A program made the translations under genes and the position numbers. The notes below the pieces were generated by a model. The model was not told where the DNA came from and did not search any database. It saw nothing but the letters and a program-made list of their open reading frames with translations. Of a stretch of 64,000 nucleotides of DNA, positions 9,186 to 19,706 are shown piece after piece. Source of the stretch: Dipteris shenzhenensis (Eukaryota > Polypodiophyta > Polypodiopsida > Gleicheniales); assembly GCA_047967505.1 (NCBI GenBank), contig CM106540.1; one strand, given 5' to 3'. The stretch's first letter is position 1. Each line of letters opens with the position of its first letter.

Positions 9186-9728
9186 TTACAGTAGCTGGGA
9201 GGATATAGGTTAGTTAATCTAACTACATTTAACTTGGTTCAAACCCCTCAGTTGGACTTGAAGTCCATTCACACCAACCTTAAGAGCCCCCCCAAAAAGC
9301 AAATTTTACCCCTACTTTAACCCCTCGTAACTTATCCGTTTGGGACCCAAACTGGACCTCGTTTGAACTAAGATTTCACACATGGAAACACCACGCTACG
9401 AGGTATTTTTCCAGCCCATTGCACATCATTTTCACATCCCTAGCACTCCTCCTTTGTGCCCCCATGTGGGCCTCATTTCACAAAAATTCACTCGTATCTT
9501 CATGTCGTGACCTCCGATTAACGATCCGTCTGCATTGGCACAATTCCCTACACACGTAGGACAATCTTAGGCACATTATTAACATGACGGTCCCTACACA
9601 AATTAACACCACTCTAACCCTCCCAACAAAACTACATCCACACCCGCACTTGCGGTAGAGACACCCTTTGCAAATCTCGCCCAATTTGCATGCAGCTACG
9701 TTCTAACCAATGCCTTTGACTCCAACGC
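9186..9728. other. Untranslated leader before gag of element A
   Basis: This is moderately GC-balanced sequence without domains. It probably is the 3' part of the element A leader, since gag begins just after. No other feature is seen. Confidence 0.4.
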
Positions 9729-11236
9729 TTGCCAAATCTGCATACAACTCCACTGCAACCACTGCCCCCGACAATCCTCTACCCCGAATCCCCCCTTGAG
9801 ATTCAATCACTCCCTTTAACTCCTCCATGCCACAACATTGTTGCCGCTGTCAACAATGATGGGGATATCGACCTCGATGTAGATGCTGACAATTTCTTTA
9901 ATCGAAGAAATAATAACACTCAAGGCAGGCATCCCTTGGGAAAACTAGAACTTCCCAAATATAATTGTAGGGGAGATCCAGCCCGATTCCTCCAACCTTT
10001 TGATGCCGCATGCCGAGCAGGTGGAGATCAATCCCATGAAGCCTTAACTGATGAAGCGTTTGAATGGTACCTAGACCTTCTAGTGGAAGAGTGTGCCACA
10101 TGGGACCTACTTCAAATAGAATTTAAAAGACGCTTTCAAACGAAGAGGCTACAAGATGATCCCGCTCTCCAATTAAGCAAGATCGAACAAGGCCGTCGAG
10201 AAGATGTACACACGTACATGGGTAAGATGAAAAGATTAATCACCAAATGTGACCCACACCCAGATGCAAAGTACCTCATGGCACGGTTCATTGCAGGACT
10301 AAGAAAGAAAATCCAAAAGGATATGAAAAAGATAAGCAACTATGAAACGTTCACTGCTGCTCATGCGACAGCTATTGACATCGAGGATGGCATGACTGAC
10401 TCAGACACTAGTAGTGATGATGACAGAACTAGTACTCGATATACGAGATTGAAAAAAGGCAAATCCAAGTCCACTGCCGAAACATCAAATGAAGATCACC
10501 TAGAGGCCATGACCATGAAACTAAAAGAAGACATGATGCAGGCCATGGAACAAAAACTTCACTTGTCTCAGCTGCGCCAACTCAAACATATCCACGGCAA
10601 GAAAATATATGGTGTCCACATTGCATGGCCAATCATACAGCAAATGAGTGCCTGGTCCTAAGAGTTAGGATCACTGCATAAGCAAATCCACCACCAAGGT
10701 TGTGGTGCCATATCTGCGTCATCGGCGGCCATGATGAAAACAGTTGCATCTTCAACGTGCACAACAACCCACCTCGACCTCAACAATACCAAGCGGCACC
10801 TAGGCCAGTGTATAGGCAATCGACACTGGCACAAGTGCCCCTAGCTCTAAGGCTCAATCCTGTTCCCGTTCGGACACAAGTCCCACAACTACTCAGGAAT
10901 CCGAATCCACGACCATATCCAAGAGCACCAAATCCAACTCCTCAGGCAGTTCCAATACATCAATTACAAGTCGAGAAAGTAGACTCGTCATTTGAGTATG
11001 AAACAGAGTACCCAGTGTACTATGTAGAAGGTGCAGAGGGTCTAATACCAGTTTATGCAAATCAAGTACATCCCAACACATATCGAGCACCTATCAAGTG
11101 GTATGGTTGTGGAAAAAATCACCGGATCGCAGACTGCCCTCATCATGGTAGCCCCGCTACATTCCAACCACTCTACAGAGATTGTGGCATAGAACATGCC
11201 TGTATGGATTGTCCCATGAAAAGTAAAGTCCCATAA
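9729..11236 (+). pseudogene. Gag of gypsy element A, with zinc knuckles
   Basis: The first frame (9729-10661) carries the capsid core: LELPKYNCRGDPARFLQPFD, EAFEWYLDLLVEECATWDLL, FKRRFQTKRLQDDPALQLSKI, REDVHTYMGKMKRLITKCDP and MARFIAGLRKKIQKDM. An acidic Ser/Asp stretch (SDTSSDDD) and a coiled-coil-like basic region follow. After a break near 10662-10700, the nucleocapsid part has a good CX2CX4HX4C knuckle (10706-10747, CHICVIGGHDENSC). Two poorer copies follow (GCGKNHRIADCP with Trp for the first Cys, and DCGIEHACMDCP). A Pro-rich spacer separates them. The true start is unclear; an ATG at 9710 is in another frame. The gag is unlike those of elements B, C and D. Confidence 0.75.
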
Positions 11237-11498
11237 GAAACAAAGGTTAAGCCTAACGTCCCAATTGGCATCATTGGGTTGGACCATCAAAGTCTCAGTC
11301 CGGCAAGTGTAATATCACACCATGTCAATGTAATTACATGCCAATAGAAAAAGGCCACCAAGGACCCTAACATTCCAATCCAACCAAAGTGACTTCTTAA
11401 AAAGAAAGCACAAGTGCTCCACCTCCACCAAAAGCAATGAGAGCCGAGCTCATCCACATCAACACCTGAGCCTCAAATAAAAAAAGCTCCATACCCAA
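11237..11498. other. Degenerate gag-protease junction of element A
   Basis: Short broken frames lie between the zinc knuckles and the protease frame. Stops fall mostly in a Pro/Lys-rich linker. No domain is recognised. Confidence 0.4.
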
Positions 11499-12182
11499 AT
11501 GCAAAGGTGGAGAAGGCTCATTTTTGGGCACTTCAACAATGGGTACAAAAGGAACAAGCTCAATTTGAGGGTGAGAAACAAGCTCAAGACCCAATCCATG
11601 ATGGCCCCACAAAGTATTGATACTGCACTCGAGCCTCTATTCCAACAACAGACTCCACAACATAATGTACCACCACGTCAACTAGAAGGAGCTGCACTCT
11701 CTAGCATCCTGAGTTGCCCTGTGTCAATTCCCATCGGAATCCTCCTACAAAATTGTCCCAATCTCTGGGAGAATTTCAAAGAAAGGATTGAACTCGCAAA
11801 TCCCCCTCCACCTATGAATGACATCGAAGATATCCCTATGTGGATGGGTGAGAGAGATGACATATGCAACATTATTGTGCCTTTGATCCACAAGGCATAT
11901 AATGAAGTCCAAGCCATAGTAGATGGTGGAGCAGGTGTAAATGTCCTATCAAAGGAGCTCTACAAAGAATGGGGTCTCCCACTAATGCAAAAGGCTAATT
12001 TCAACATACGCCTTGCCGATGATTCATGGGCTAAACCCTTGGGAATAGTGAATGGTGTGTCCACAAAGGTTGCACGTGTCCATTTTTCCCTTCAATTCAC
12101 AACCTTGGATCTTCCCAAAAAATCCTATCAAATCTTACTGGGATGTCCTTGGTTACGGAAAGCTTCAGTCCTCCATGACTAG
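11499..12182 (+). pseudogene. Aspartic protease region of element A
   Basis: The first 100 codons are a linker (PQQTPQHNVPP, LSCPVSIPIGILLQNCPNLW). The protease follows with AIVDGGAGVNVLSKELYKEWGL (active-site triad written DGG, a form I recall from plant gypsy copies) and the C-terminal hydrophobic-hydrophobic-G box SYQILLGCPWL. The Asp codon is at 11922-11924. The frame ends at the TAG of 12180-12182. It would process the Gag-Pol polyprotein if made. Confidence 0.75.
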
Positions 12183-13130
12183 GGAACTGATAGATTGACA
12201 ATCCAGAATCACGACACCGCAATCGAGGTGAATGTGGGAATAGGAGCTATAAAACCAATTGTGCCTAGAGCATTGGATGACACATCTTCCACGACAATCT
12301 CAAGCAAATTAGCTCCCTTGCAACATCATGCCATAGTGGGTGACTCACAAAGCAATGTCAATAACTAGATACAAACATTGGCAACCATTGACAATTGCCA
12401 TTCATTAGACCCCATCTTCTCACAGATAGATGATAAGGCACTACAGGTAGATCCTCCACTCACACATGAAGAACCAATCGATCTAGAGATGCCATTCTTT
12501 ATGGCTGACCTCGAGTGGGATAATGAACCTAAAGAAGGTTACCATACCAATGATGACTTGGATTTTGCTTGGGACCTTGAAACTGAGGCTGAAAATGCTG
12601 AAATTGAAGATCAAATCTTTGATAATGACAGCCATTCTATATGCCCTAATGGTAGTCAAGCTCCCAAAAGTTAAACCTCCAAAGTTGAATAACATCAGAA
12701 GATCCCACAAGAAAGATGGAGGAAATCGCAGAAAAGTCAAGGCCGAACACTTCAATGAATTCGAATGAGTCTAAACAAGGACCGTCGAATTGTACCTTGC
12801 AAAGCCAGCTCCCTCAAAATTAGAACCACCGCCTCTTGAATGGTCCCCTGAGGGACTGGATGGAGTATGTGCAGCAAATGAACCCTTACTTGTTGGAAAC
12901 ACCTTACCAGTGCAAAAGTTACCCCACATTTCCCAACGTAAGAAGTTTTGGAAATATAAGCCACATGTGTGGATGAAGCTCGATCAAGAGACTTCAAAAA
13001 AAGAAAGCAAAGAAGAGCCTAACAAATTGGTAAATGCAATTATGCCACCCAATGCACATGGCACATGTTAGGCTAGTTCAACACCATCAGAGACCAATCT
13101 TTGAGAAGTGTCGGAATACTTCAAGAATTA
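12183..13130 (+). pseudogene. Protease-RT linker of element A
   Basis: Several open pieces (12378-12674, 12790-13071) are acidic or Lys/Pro-rich and lack domains: SQIDDKALQVDPPL, WDNEPKEGYHTNDDLDFAWD, KPAPSKLEPPPLEW. Position and composition suit the variable segment between protease and RT in large plant gypsy elements. It is broken by stops near 12366, 12672 and 12766. Confidence 0.5.
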
Positions 13131-13650
13131 CACAAGTGGTAGTGCACCAATAGCAATGCCAAGACCACTAAGAGAATCTAAAGTTCAAGAAATTGATAGC
13201 ATTGGAGAAACTCCAATCTATGAGGGACTGACAAAAACATGCACAATAAACCTTGCCCTTGAAGGGGAGGAAGAAAAATTAGTTTTCATTGGGAAATAGC
13301 TTTGACAAGAAGATGAAACCAAACTCAAAGCACTCCTAATGGAATACCGTGATTGCCTCGCATGGTCATACAAAGAGAAGAAAGGATTTTCACTAGTGGC
13401 AGTGCACCAATAGCAATGCCAAGACCATTAAGAGAATCTAAAAATCAAGAAACTGATAGCATTGAAGAAACTCCAATCTGTGTGGGACCAGCAAAAACAC
13501 ACACAATAAACCTCGCCCTTGAAGGGGAGGAAGAAAACTAGTTTTCATTGGGAAATAGCTTCGACAAGAAGATGAAACCAAACTCAAAGCACTCCTAATG
13601 GAATACAGTGATTGCCTCGCATGGTCATACAAAGAGATGAAAGGAATTTC
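13131..13650 (+). repeat. Tandem duplication of about 257 bp in element A pol
   Basis: Copy 1 (13131-13387) and copy 2 (13390-13650) both encode TSGSAPIAMPRPLRESK, then a DSI.ETPI...T.TINLALEGEEE block and a KLKALLMEY..CLAWSYKE block. They differ by scattered point changes (IGETPIYEGL versus IEETPICVGP). A 13-base string of form AGTGGYAGTRCAC sits at the start of copy 1, at the internal junction and after copy 2. This suggests unequal recombination at short homology. Confidence 0.85.
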
Positions 13651-14960
13651 ACCAGAAGTGGCAGTACACACGATACCTATAAGGGAAGGTGCTCACCCTA
13701 AGGTATGTGGACCTTATTGCACAAATCCTAAGTATGGCACCATGGTTTATGACAAGCTCGAAAAACTCCTAGATGTCAGATTCATCTACGAGATAGAGCA
13801 CATTAATTGGGTTTCACCCATCATCATTGTGCCTAAATGCAACAAGAAGCTCAGAATATGCATAAACTTAAAAAATGTGAATGCCACCACAATTAGGGAT
13901 CACTATCCCCTACCCTTAACAGAAACAGTGTTGGAAAAAGTGGCAGGCTCCGAAATATATAGCTTCTTGGATGGCTTCAGTGGCTATAACCAAGTGCAAA
14001 TTGCTCCTAAAGACCAATCAAAAACAGCATTTGCTACAGAATGGGGTATTTTTGCATATAGAGTCATGCCATTCGGCCTTTGTAATGCCCCGACCACATT
14101 CCAACGAGTCATGTTCACAGCTTTCAAGTCATTTCTAAATAAGTTTTTATAGGTGTTCTTGGATGATTTTATAGGCATCCATTCAAACAAAAAAGACCAC
14201 TTTAAATGTCTTAAAGTAGTACTAATCAAATGCAGGGAGTATGGCATCTCCCTAAATCCAACAAAATGCCAATTCATGGTCACCCTCAGAGTTGTTTTGG
14301 GACACATCATCTCTCAACATGGGATTGCAACTGACATGGACAAAATCAAAATCATTATGGAATTGCCTCCTCTTAGAAATTCTAAAGGTGTATAGGTCTT
14401 TATGGGACATGCCGGCTATTATAGAAGATTTATATTGTGGTATGCCATGATAGCTAGACCACTTTACAAATTATTAGTGGAATTCTTATGGACCGAAGAG
14501 TGCAACCAAGCCTTTGAGCTATTAAAGTGGCACCTAATCATAGCACCCATCCTTATATCTCCCAATTGGGATATTGATTTTCATGTTCATACTAACAAAT
14601 CCAAGTATGCAATTGGGAGTGTGCTTTGTCAACTTGGTGAACATAAGAAAGACTACCCATTCTACTTCACCAGTCAACAACTCAATGATGCAGAGATCAA
14701 CTATACCACCACAGAAATAGAAGCCCTAGCAATGGTGTATAGTATAAAGAAATTTCAGCACTATCTACTGGGCGAATGATTTTGTCTTCTACACCAACCA
14801 TCAAGCATTACTTTATCTTGTGAACCGTCTATGTAAAATAGGAAGAATAACCAAATGGATCCTCTTGCTTCAAGAATTTAACTTCAAAATAGTGGTCTGC
14901 AAAGTGCCCAACACTACATTGCCGATCACATGTCTCATGTCAAGTCAGGAGAAGAAGCCA
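13598..14960 (+). pseudogene. Reverse transcriptase and RNase H of element A
   Basis: RT motifs in order: EMKGISPEVAVHTIPI, FIYEIEHINWVSPIIIV, NATTIRDHYPLPLTETVLE, IYSFLDGFSGYNQVQIAPKD, GIFAYRVMPFGLCNAPTTFQ, the catalytic VFLDDF at 14153-14170, then GHAGYYRRF. RNase H follows with HVHTNKSKYAIGSVLCQLGE and FTSQQLNDAEINYTTTEIEAL, then broken sequence encoding NHQALLYLVN to about 14960. TAG stops lie directly before VFLDDF (14150-14152) and at 14393-14395, both where Gln is likely. A frameshift follows 14779. Otherwise all main RT blocks are intact, making this the best-preserved gypsy RT here. Confidence 0.85.
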
Positions 14961-15078
14961 CTCGAGTAGAAGACGACTTATCAGATGCCACGCTATTTCA
15001 AATAGATGCTATTCCATAGTGGTGTGGAGATATCATTGGGTACTTAATGGCAGGAAGACCACCCCCTGAAATGAAAGC

Positions 15079-16381
15079 GGTAGATGCCTAAAAACTAATT
15101 CTAAAGGCTGCACCCTATCAACTCATTGTAGGACAAGTGTACAAGATGGGCAAGGAGTAGATATTAAGAAGATGTGTAATGCCTCATAAGATCATGCCAA
15201 CCCTAAGTGAAGTCCATGACGGCATTGCAAGAGGACACTTCCAAGGGGAAGCCATAGCAAGAAAAGTTCTCCTTGTAGGCTACTAGTGGCCAACACTGTG
15301 GGCAGATGCCTATGAATATGTAAAAGGCTGTGATGTATGCCAACGGACTACTAAACCACAATACAAAGACTTCAATCCCATAACAACAGTTGTTCCACAA
15401 AAACCATTTAAAAAATGGGGGATTGACTATGTGGGTCCCGTACATCCAACAGGCCAAAGCAACACAGGCACACTACATCATTGTGGCCACTGATTACTTT
15501 ACAAAATGGGCTAAAGCTAAAGCAATCAAAAAGGCAGATGCTAGAAGCATAGGAAGATTCTTTTATACGAAAATGTAATCAACCGATTCAAATGCCCCAT
15601 TGAAATTGTGTCGTCAAATAAAGGCACACATTTTGTCAATGAGGTAATCCAAAAACTCTTGTCTGGCGTCATGGTAATCCATAGAAAAAGCACACCCTAC
15701 TACCCCCAAGGGAATGGACAGGCCGAATCCACCGATAAAATAATATGCATTATCCTCACCAAGGTAGTAAAACCACAGCATTCTAATTGGGCAGAGAAAC
15801 TAAATGCAGCCTTATGGGCATACAGAAGCACACTCAAGGTCAGTACAAGAAACACACCTTTTCAATTGGTGTATGGCCTTAAAGCTGTGGTCCCACTAGA
15901 ATTTGTGATACCAAGCCTATGGATTGCAGTATAGGAACACATGGGAGACCATGAATCCTTAAAAGAGAAAGTTTATCAATTAGAGAAGCATACAGAGACA
16001 AGACTAGTTGCCTACCATGCCATGACAATAGAAAAACGCAAAAGAAAGGCATGGTTTGACAAAAATCTTTAAGCTAAAGACATCAAAGAAGGTGACTTGG
16101 TCCTGTTATACAATGCCAAACTACACAAGGGGAAACTGAAGTATCTAGGTCAAGGACCCTACCGAGTACGAAAGATGAATCCCATCAGAGCTGTGCTGCT
16201 AGAAACATTGGATGGAGTCCAATTCAACACAACAATAAACAGGGGCCGACTGAAGTGCTACCACATCAACACGCAAGTCATCCTCGACAAAAACGAAGAT
16301 TTCGGAAACCAAGTTTTCCCTAACGAGCACTCACTTGCATATATACACTTTGCACAGATAGGTACCATCGATCGATTTTAA
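15079..16381 (+). pseudogene. Integrase of element A
   Basis: The HHCC domain is read from EVHDGIARGHF (His pair) to VKGCDVCQRT (Cys pair). The core follows with DYVGP, IIVATDYFTKWAKAKA (first Asp at 15492-15494) and GTHFVNEVIQKL. There the usual SDxGTHF reads SNKGTHF, so the second catalytic Asp (15617-15619) appears replaced by Asn. The Glu block NGQAESTDK is present, as are LNAALWAYRST and the C-terminal region with GDLVLLYNAKLHKGKLKYLGQGPYRV. In-frame stops include TAG near 15932 and TAA near 16069, again at Gln-like positions. It would be catalytically dead even without the stops. Confidence 0.8.
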
Positions 16382-16651
16382 CCTAGCGCTCAAAAGTGAT
16401 GCTTGAGTTCTAGCTACCTTATGAAAATCCCAGCAATAAAAAAAGCATATAGTTAGGCCCTACCTAGCTACTAGGTCATGTGCACTCACACGCTTTCACT
16501 TAGACACATAGATGATTGCATGAATAATTGTACCACACACTTTCATTCCACACTCTCAAAGCATGTATAAAAATAAGATCTCTCACACACACACAGAAAG
16601 GTCATACCAGCATGCCAACCAATCTAATGATCAATGGTACACCACATGCAC
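16382..16651. other. Spacer after integrase of element A
   Basis: Ordinary sequence with a short CA-rich piece near 16580. No coding or regulatory feature is supported. Confidence 0.4.
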
Positions 16652-17729
16652 ATGGCTGCAGGTTCAGAAAAGATGCCGCCACTAAAGAAGATGTGTAGAA
16701 AGAGCCCACCACCTCAACCATGAGACCTGCTCCAGAGTTTGCAGCCATCTACATCCGCACAAAACCACGGCGACCATGGACATTTGTGATCCAGAGCGAT
16801 AGCTCAGAAGAGGATTCAATGCATGACCAAAAAAAACAAATGCCACCCCAATCACCACCGGCCTACACAACCATTAATGGGGCCCAGTCACTGGAACTTG
16901 TTTGGCCACCCACATCAACTTCTACTCTTTCCCAGGAAGCAATATCTTACTTAGAGAAAAGGGGTCTAGGCAGTCTGCATGAGAGCCTAAAAGCCTTGGA
17001 GGACAATCCTACAATGAATACATACATCATGGACTTTCTCCATTCTTACCACTCTAGCAATGCAAAGGTTGGCAAGTAAGGTACAATCATTGTACATTAG
17101 AGCCCACTAAACATTATCCTCGAAAGTATAGTCATTCAAAGGTTTTTCTCACTACCAACACACGGTGCCAAATACCCTACATGGCCTGCCGATGCAAAGT
17201 TTCTTGAAGTACAATCTCTCCTCACCAAGGGCACACTATTCCATAGGGATGGCATATTGCTTCGCACAATCCTTAACCATCGCCTCAAGGAAGCAGCACA
17301 ATTCCTATCCACAATCCTGGGGGTTAAGTGCGGCAAGAATCGATCCCTTCCACTTTGCACATTTGTTTTGCTGAGTAGGAAGCTAAAACAAAACTGGGTC
17401 TAGCACTTAGTCATCTTCTTTACAAAGAAACTAGATGGTTCATTAGGCCAAAAATGTAAAATTCCACACTTATTGGCTATAATTATCAAAAAAGAGCTAC
17501 AAGAAAGAGAAATGACTTTGCCCCAGTCACCAAAACCAATTGAGGAGTTGGACATACCCTTCTCACCAGTATGGGAGCCATTACCAACTTCTCCTACTAT
17601 CACATTGATAAGTGCAGATGCCTTAGAAGAAATACCTATTCTGAAGATCAGGATTGAGGAATTGCCCCATGAGATGTTGTAGCTCGGTGCACAACTACAA
17701 CCAATATATCTCCAACAACAGTAGCAACC

Positions 17730-17795
17730 AGAGCCTGAGGCAAAGATCGGCACCAGAACCTGAGGAAAGATCGGCACCAGAGCCTGAGGCTACAT
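17730..17795 (+). repeat. 24-bp direct repeat encoding (RSAPEPEE)
   Basis: Three neighbouring copies of a unit close to GATCGGCACCAGAACCTGAG encode a short Pro/Glu repeat in ORF3. Confidence 0.7.
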
Positions 17796-17941
17796 CATCT
17801 CTAGAACTGCCCATCGACACCATGCCAGTCGAGGAGCCACAAGGGGAGCTAGTGCTAGATCAATAGTATGACCATTGTACACAAGGGACTGAAATACCAT
17901 TGGAACAACCTCCCCCAAGTACTACAGAATCATCAGGATGG

Positions 17942-18043
17942 CTACATGGGCACCACTTGTATCCAGCAGTATCACCAAACCTTGTCTTTGCAAGGGCACC
18001 ACTTGTAAGCTTGAAGACGAGCTTACAAGTGGTGCCCATGTAG
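17942..18043. repeat. Inverted repeat (perfect 18-bp stem, 8-nt loop) with outer copy
   Basis: GGGCACCACTTGTAAGCT (17994-18011) and its exact reverse complement (18020-18037) are separated by eight bases. A second direct copy of the left arm, CTACATGGGCACCACTTGTA at 17942-17961, is the exact complement of 18024-18043, so two alternative hairpins are possible. Confidence 0.85.
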
Positions 18044-18508
18044 ACAGTATCCAGCTCCAAGATCCTTAGCTACATGGCTACCGCTCAAGAGGCCAAACTT
18101 CACAAGCACAAGTCTTGGACCAATGGTCAATACCACTAAAGACATTCCTCAACAAGCAAAGGTCACCTTGCAAATGAGAAAGCTTAAGGAGGCATATACA
18201 ACCATCTACCAACAATACAAAGAAAAAATGAATGAGATGCACTCCCAAAAGAGAATCATCTCCAAGCTTGAACTCCAACTACTAATGCACAACAATGAAG
18301 CATTGGAAGACAACACCAATGAAGCCCCACTACAATGCACAACGGTGGTGTACCAAGAGCTTGTGGCTGCTCCACAAGTGGAAGATCACCTCAACGCACG
18401 CGTGCTTATCCAATGGAAGCAACTCCAAATTAGGATCATATCTGCTCATCCAACAATCAATGGGAACATTCCATAGGGACCAAAACCCTGTGCATAATTT
18501 CCCAAGAC

Positions 18509-19620
18509 TTGTCTGAAGATGAGAAATTTATATTTTGCCTATTTACACATGCTGGGTTTATAGCACTCAGGACAGATGCTTTCATTACATATGTATGCCT
18601 CATGGGTAGTCCTCCCCTCAGGGTTATTGTAGGTTTGTTGCCATTGCTACAAAGGCCATCACTGTTATTTGCAAGGCACGACATAACCGACATCCCACCC
18701 ATGCAGCTGATGATCCCATCGCACCAGCAAAAGGAAGTATCGGAAGATGACAAGGCCTATCTCACATCCAACTTCCCATATCTAAGCACTCTCTCTGCCA
18801 ACCTCATAACCTCACTTACCCTTGCTGCTACCACCCTCTTAGCCTTCCCCAAGCTCCATCCTAACATCTATTCCCTCCATCGTCTCTTTGCTCATGCCTC
18901 TCACCATTTTCAACTAACCCAACTGTCACAAACTTATGAGCCCCTCACACCTAGCTTCTTCCCCTCCCTTGCTAATCCTACCCTTGAGGATTACCAAGCT
19001 ACTCAAACCATTTGCCCAGTTCTTCCCCCCCTCCCCTCTGCTCCCCCTTTCGTAGCTAACACTCTTCCATATTTCTCCCCCATGTCCCCAGATTCTCTCC
19101 CTACCCTATCATCACCTCCGACACTACTTGTGCTTCCATTAGCAGAAAATGACACATTATTTGATTTTGAATATCAAGATCCGGATAATCCAATTCGTAC
19201 TCCCATGCCAAGTTCCAATGATGGTTATGATTTTGATGAGATACCAGATCCCAGTAACCCCATCAAGGAATTTTGGAGCAAGTATCCTGATATGAAAACT
19301 CGAGGTGCCTCCAGTCATTCAACGACATGTACAACTCAGTTCTAGATCCTACCATCATAGTGGCGGTGCAGTTCAACTGCCTCCTCCTCTTACTTCTCCG
19401 TGATGTCATCACCCACAGTCGCCCCATCAATAACTGCCTCCACAATTTGAACAACCAGATTGTCTTCAATCCCAACCTATGTCCTACGCAATTCCAGGAT
19501 CTCCACCTCTACCTCTGCATTCGCAATCTCCATGAGCATCATATCCGCACGTACGAGGATATGCACGCCACCCATTTTTGGAAGTATCACTCATACCTCA
19601 CTCGCCTCACTCCACGATAG
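18509..19620 (+). pseudogene. Element A extra region ORF4, unknown function
   Basis: A 278-codon open frame (18509-19345) is the longest unbroken frame in element A outside gag. It starts with a hydrophobic stretch (residues about 8-60) and has a second one near residues 85-110 (ANLITSLTLAATTLLAF). Pro/Ser-rich sequence follows, then an acidic end (DFEYQDPDNPI, DFDEIPDPSNPIKEFW). A further frame continues to 19620 with CPTQFQDLHLYLCIRNLHEH and ATHFWKYHSYLTR. No known domain is recognised. The hydrophobic segments could be membrane-spanning, which would be of interest for an env-like role, but no signal peptide or cleavage site is convincing. It lies just upstream of the polypurine tract. Confidence 0.4.
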
Positions 19621-19693
19621 CTGGACTACTATGCAGTCCTACAGATAGTCCTCACCAGACACCTTCTCTAATGCAGCTGACGGATCAGCAACA

Positions 19694-19706
19694 AGAAGGG
19701 GGGGCA
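19694..19706 (+). other. Polypurine tract of element A
   Basis: AGAAGGGGGGGCA directly precedes the TGTTAACA start of the 3' LTR. Confidence 0.75.

Larger units (their letters stand above)
16652..18476 (+). pseudogene. Element A extra region ORF3, unknown function
   Basis: After integrase and before the PPT lies coding-like sequence of about 600 codons. An ATG at 16652 opens a short basic frame (MPPLKKMCRK) ending in an ATGA overlap at 16720. From 16720 one frame reads to 17682 with stops at 17077 (TAA), 17098 (TAG), 17399 (TAG) and 17680 (TAG). It includes PRRPWTFVIQSDSSEED, a helical stretch SQEAISYLEKRGLGSLHESL, and WPADAKFLEVQSLLTKGTLF. A frameshift leads to two RSAPEPEE repeats (17730-17790). 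The last part (18123-18476) is charged and heptad-like (RKLKEAYTTIYQQYKEKMNE), a likely coiled coil. I recognise no family. Its place matches where some plant gypsy elements carry an env-like or other extra ORF, but no envelope signature is visible. Confidence 0.5.
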
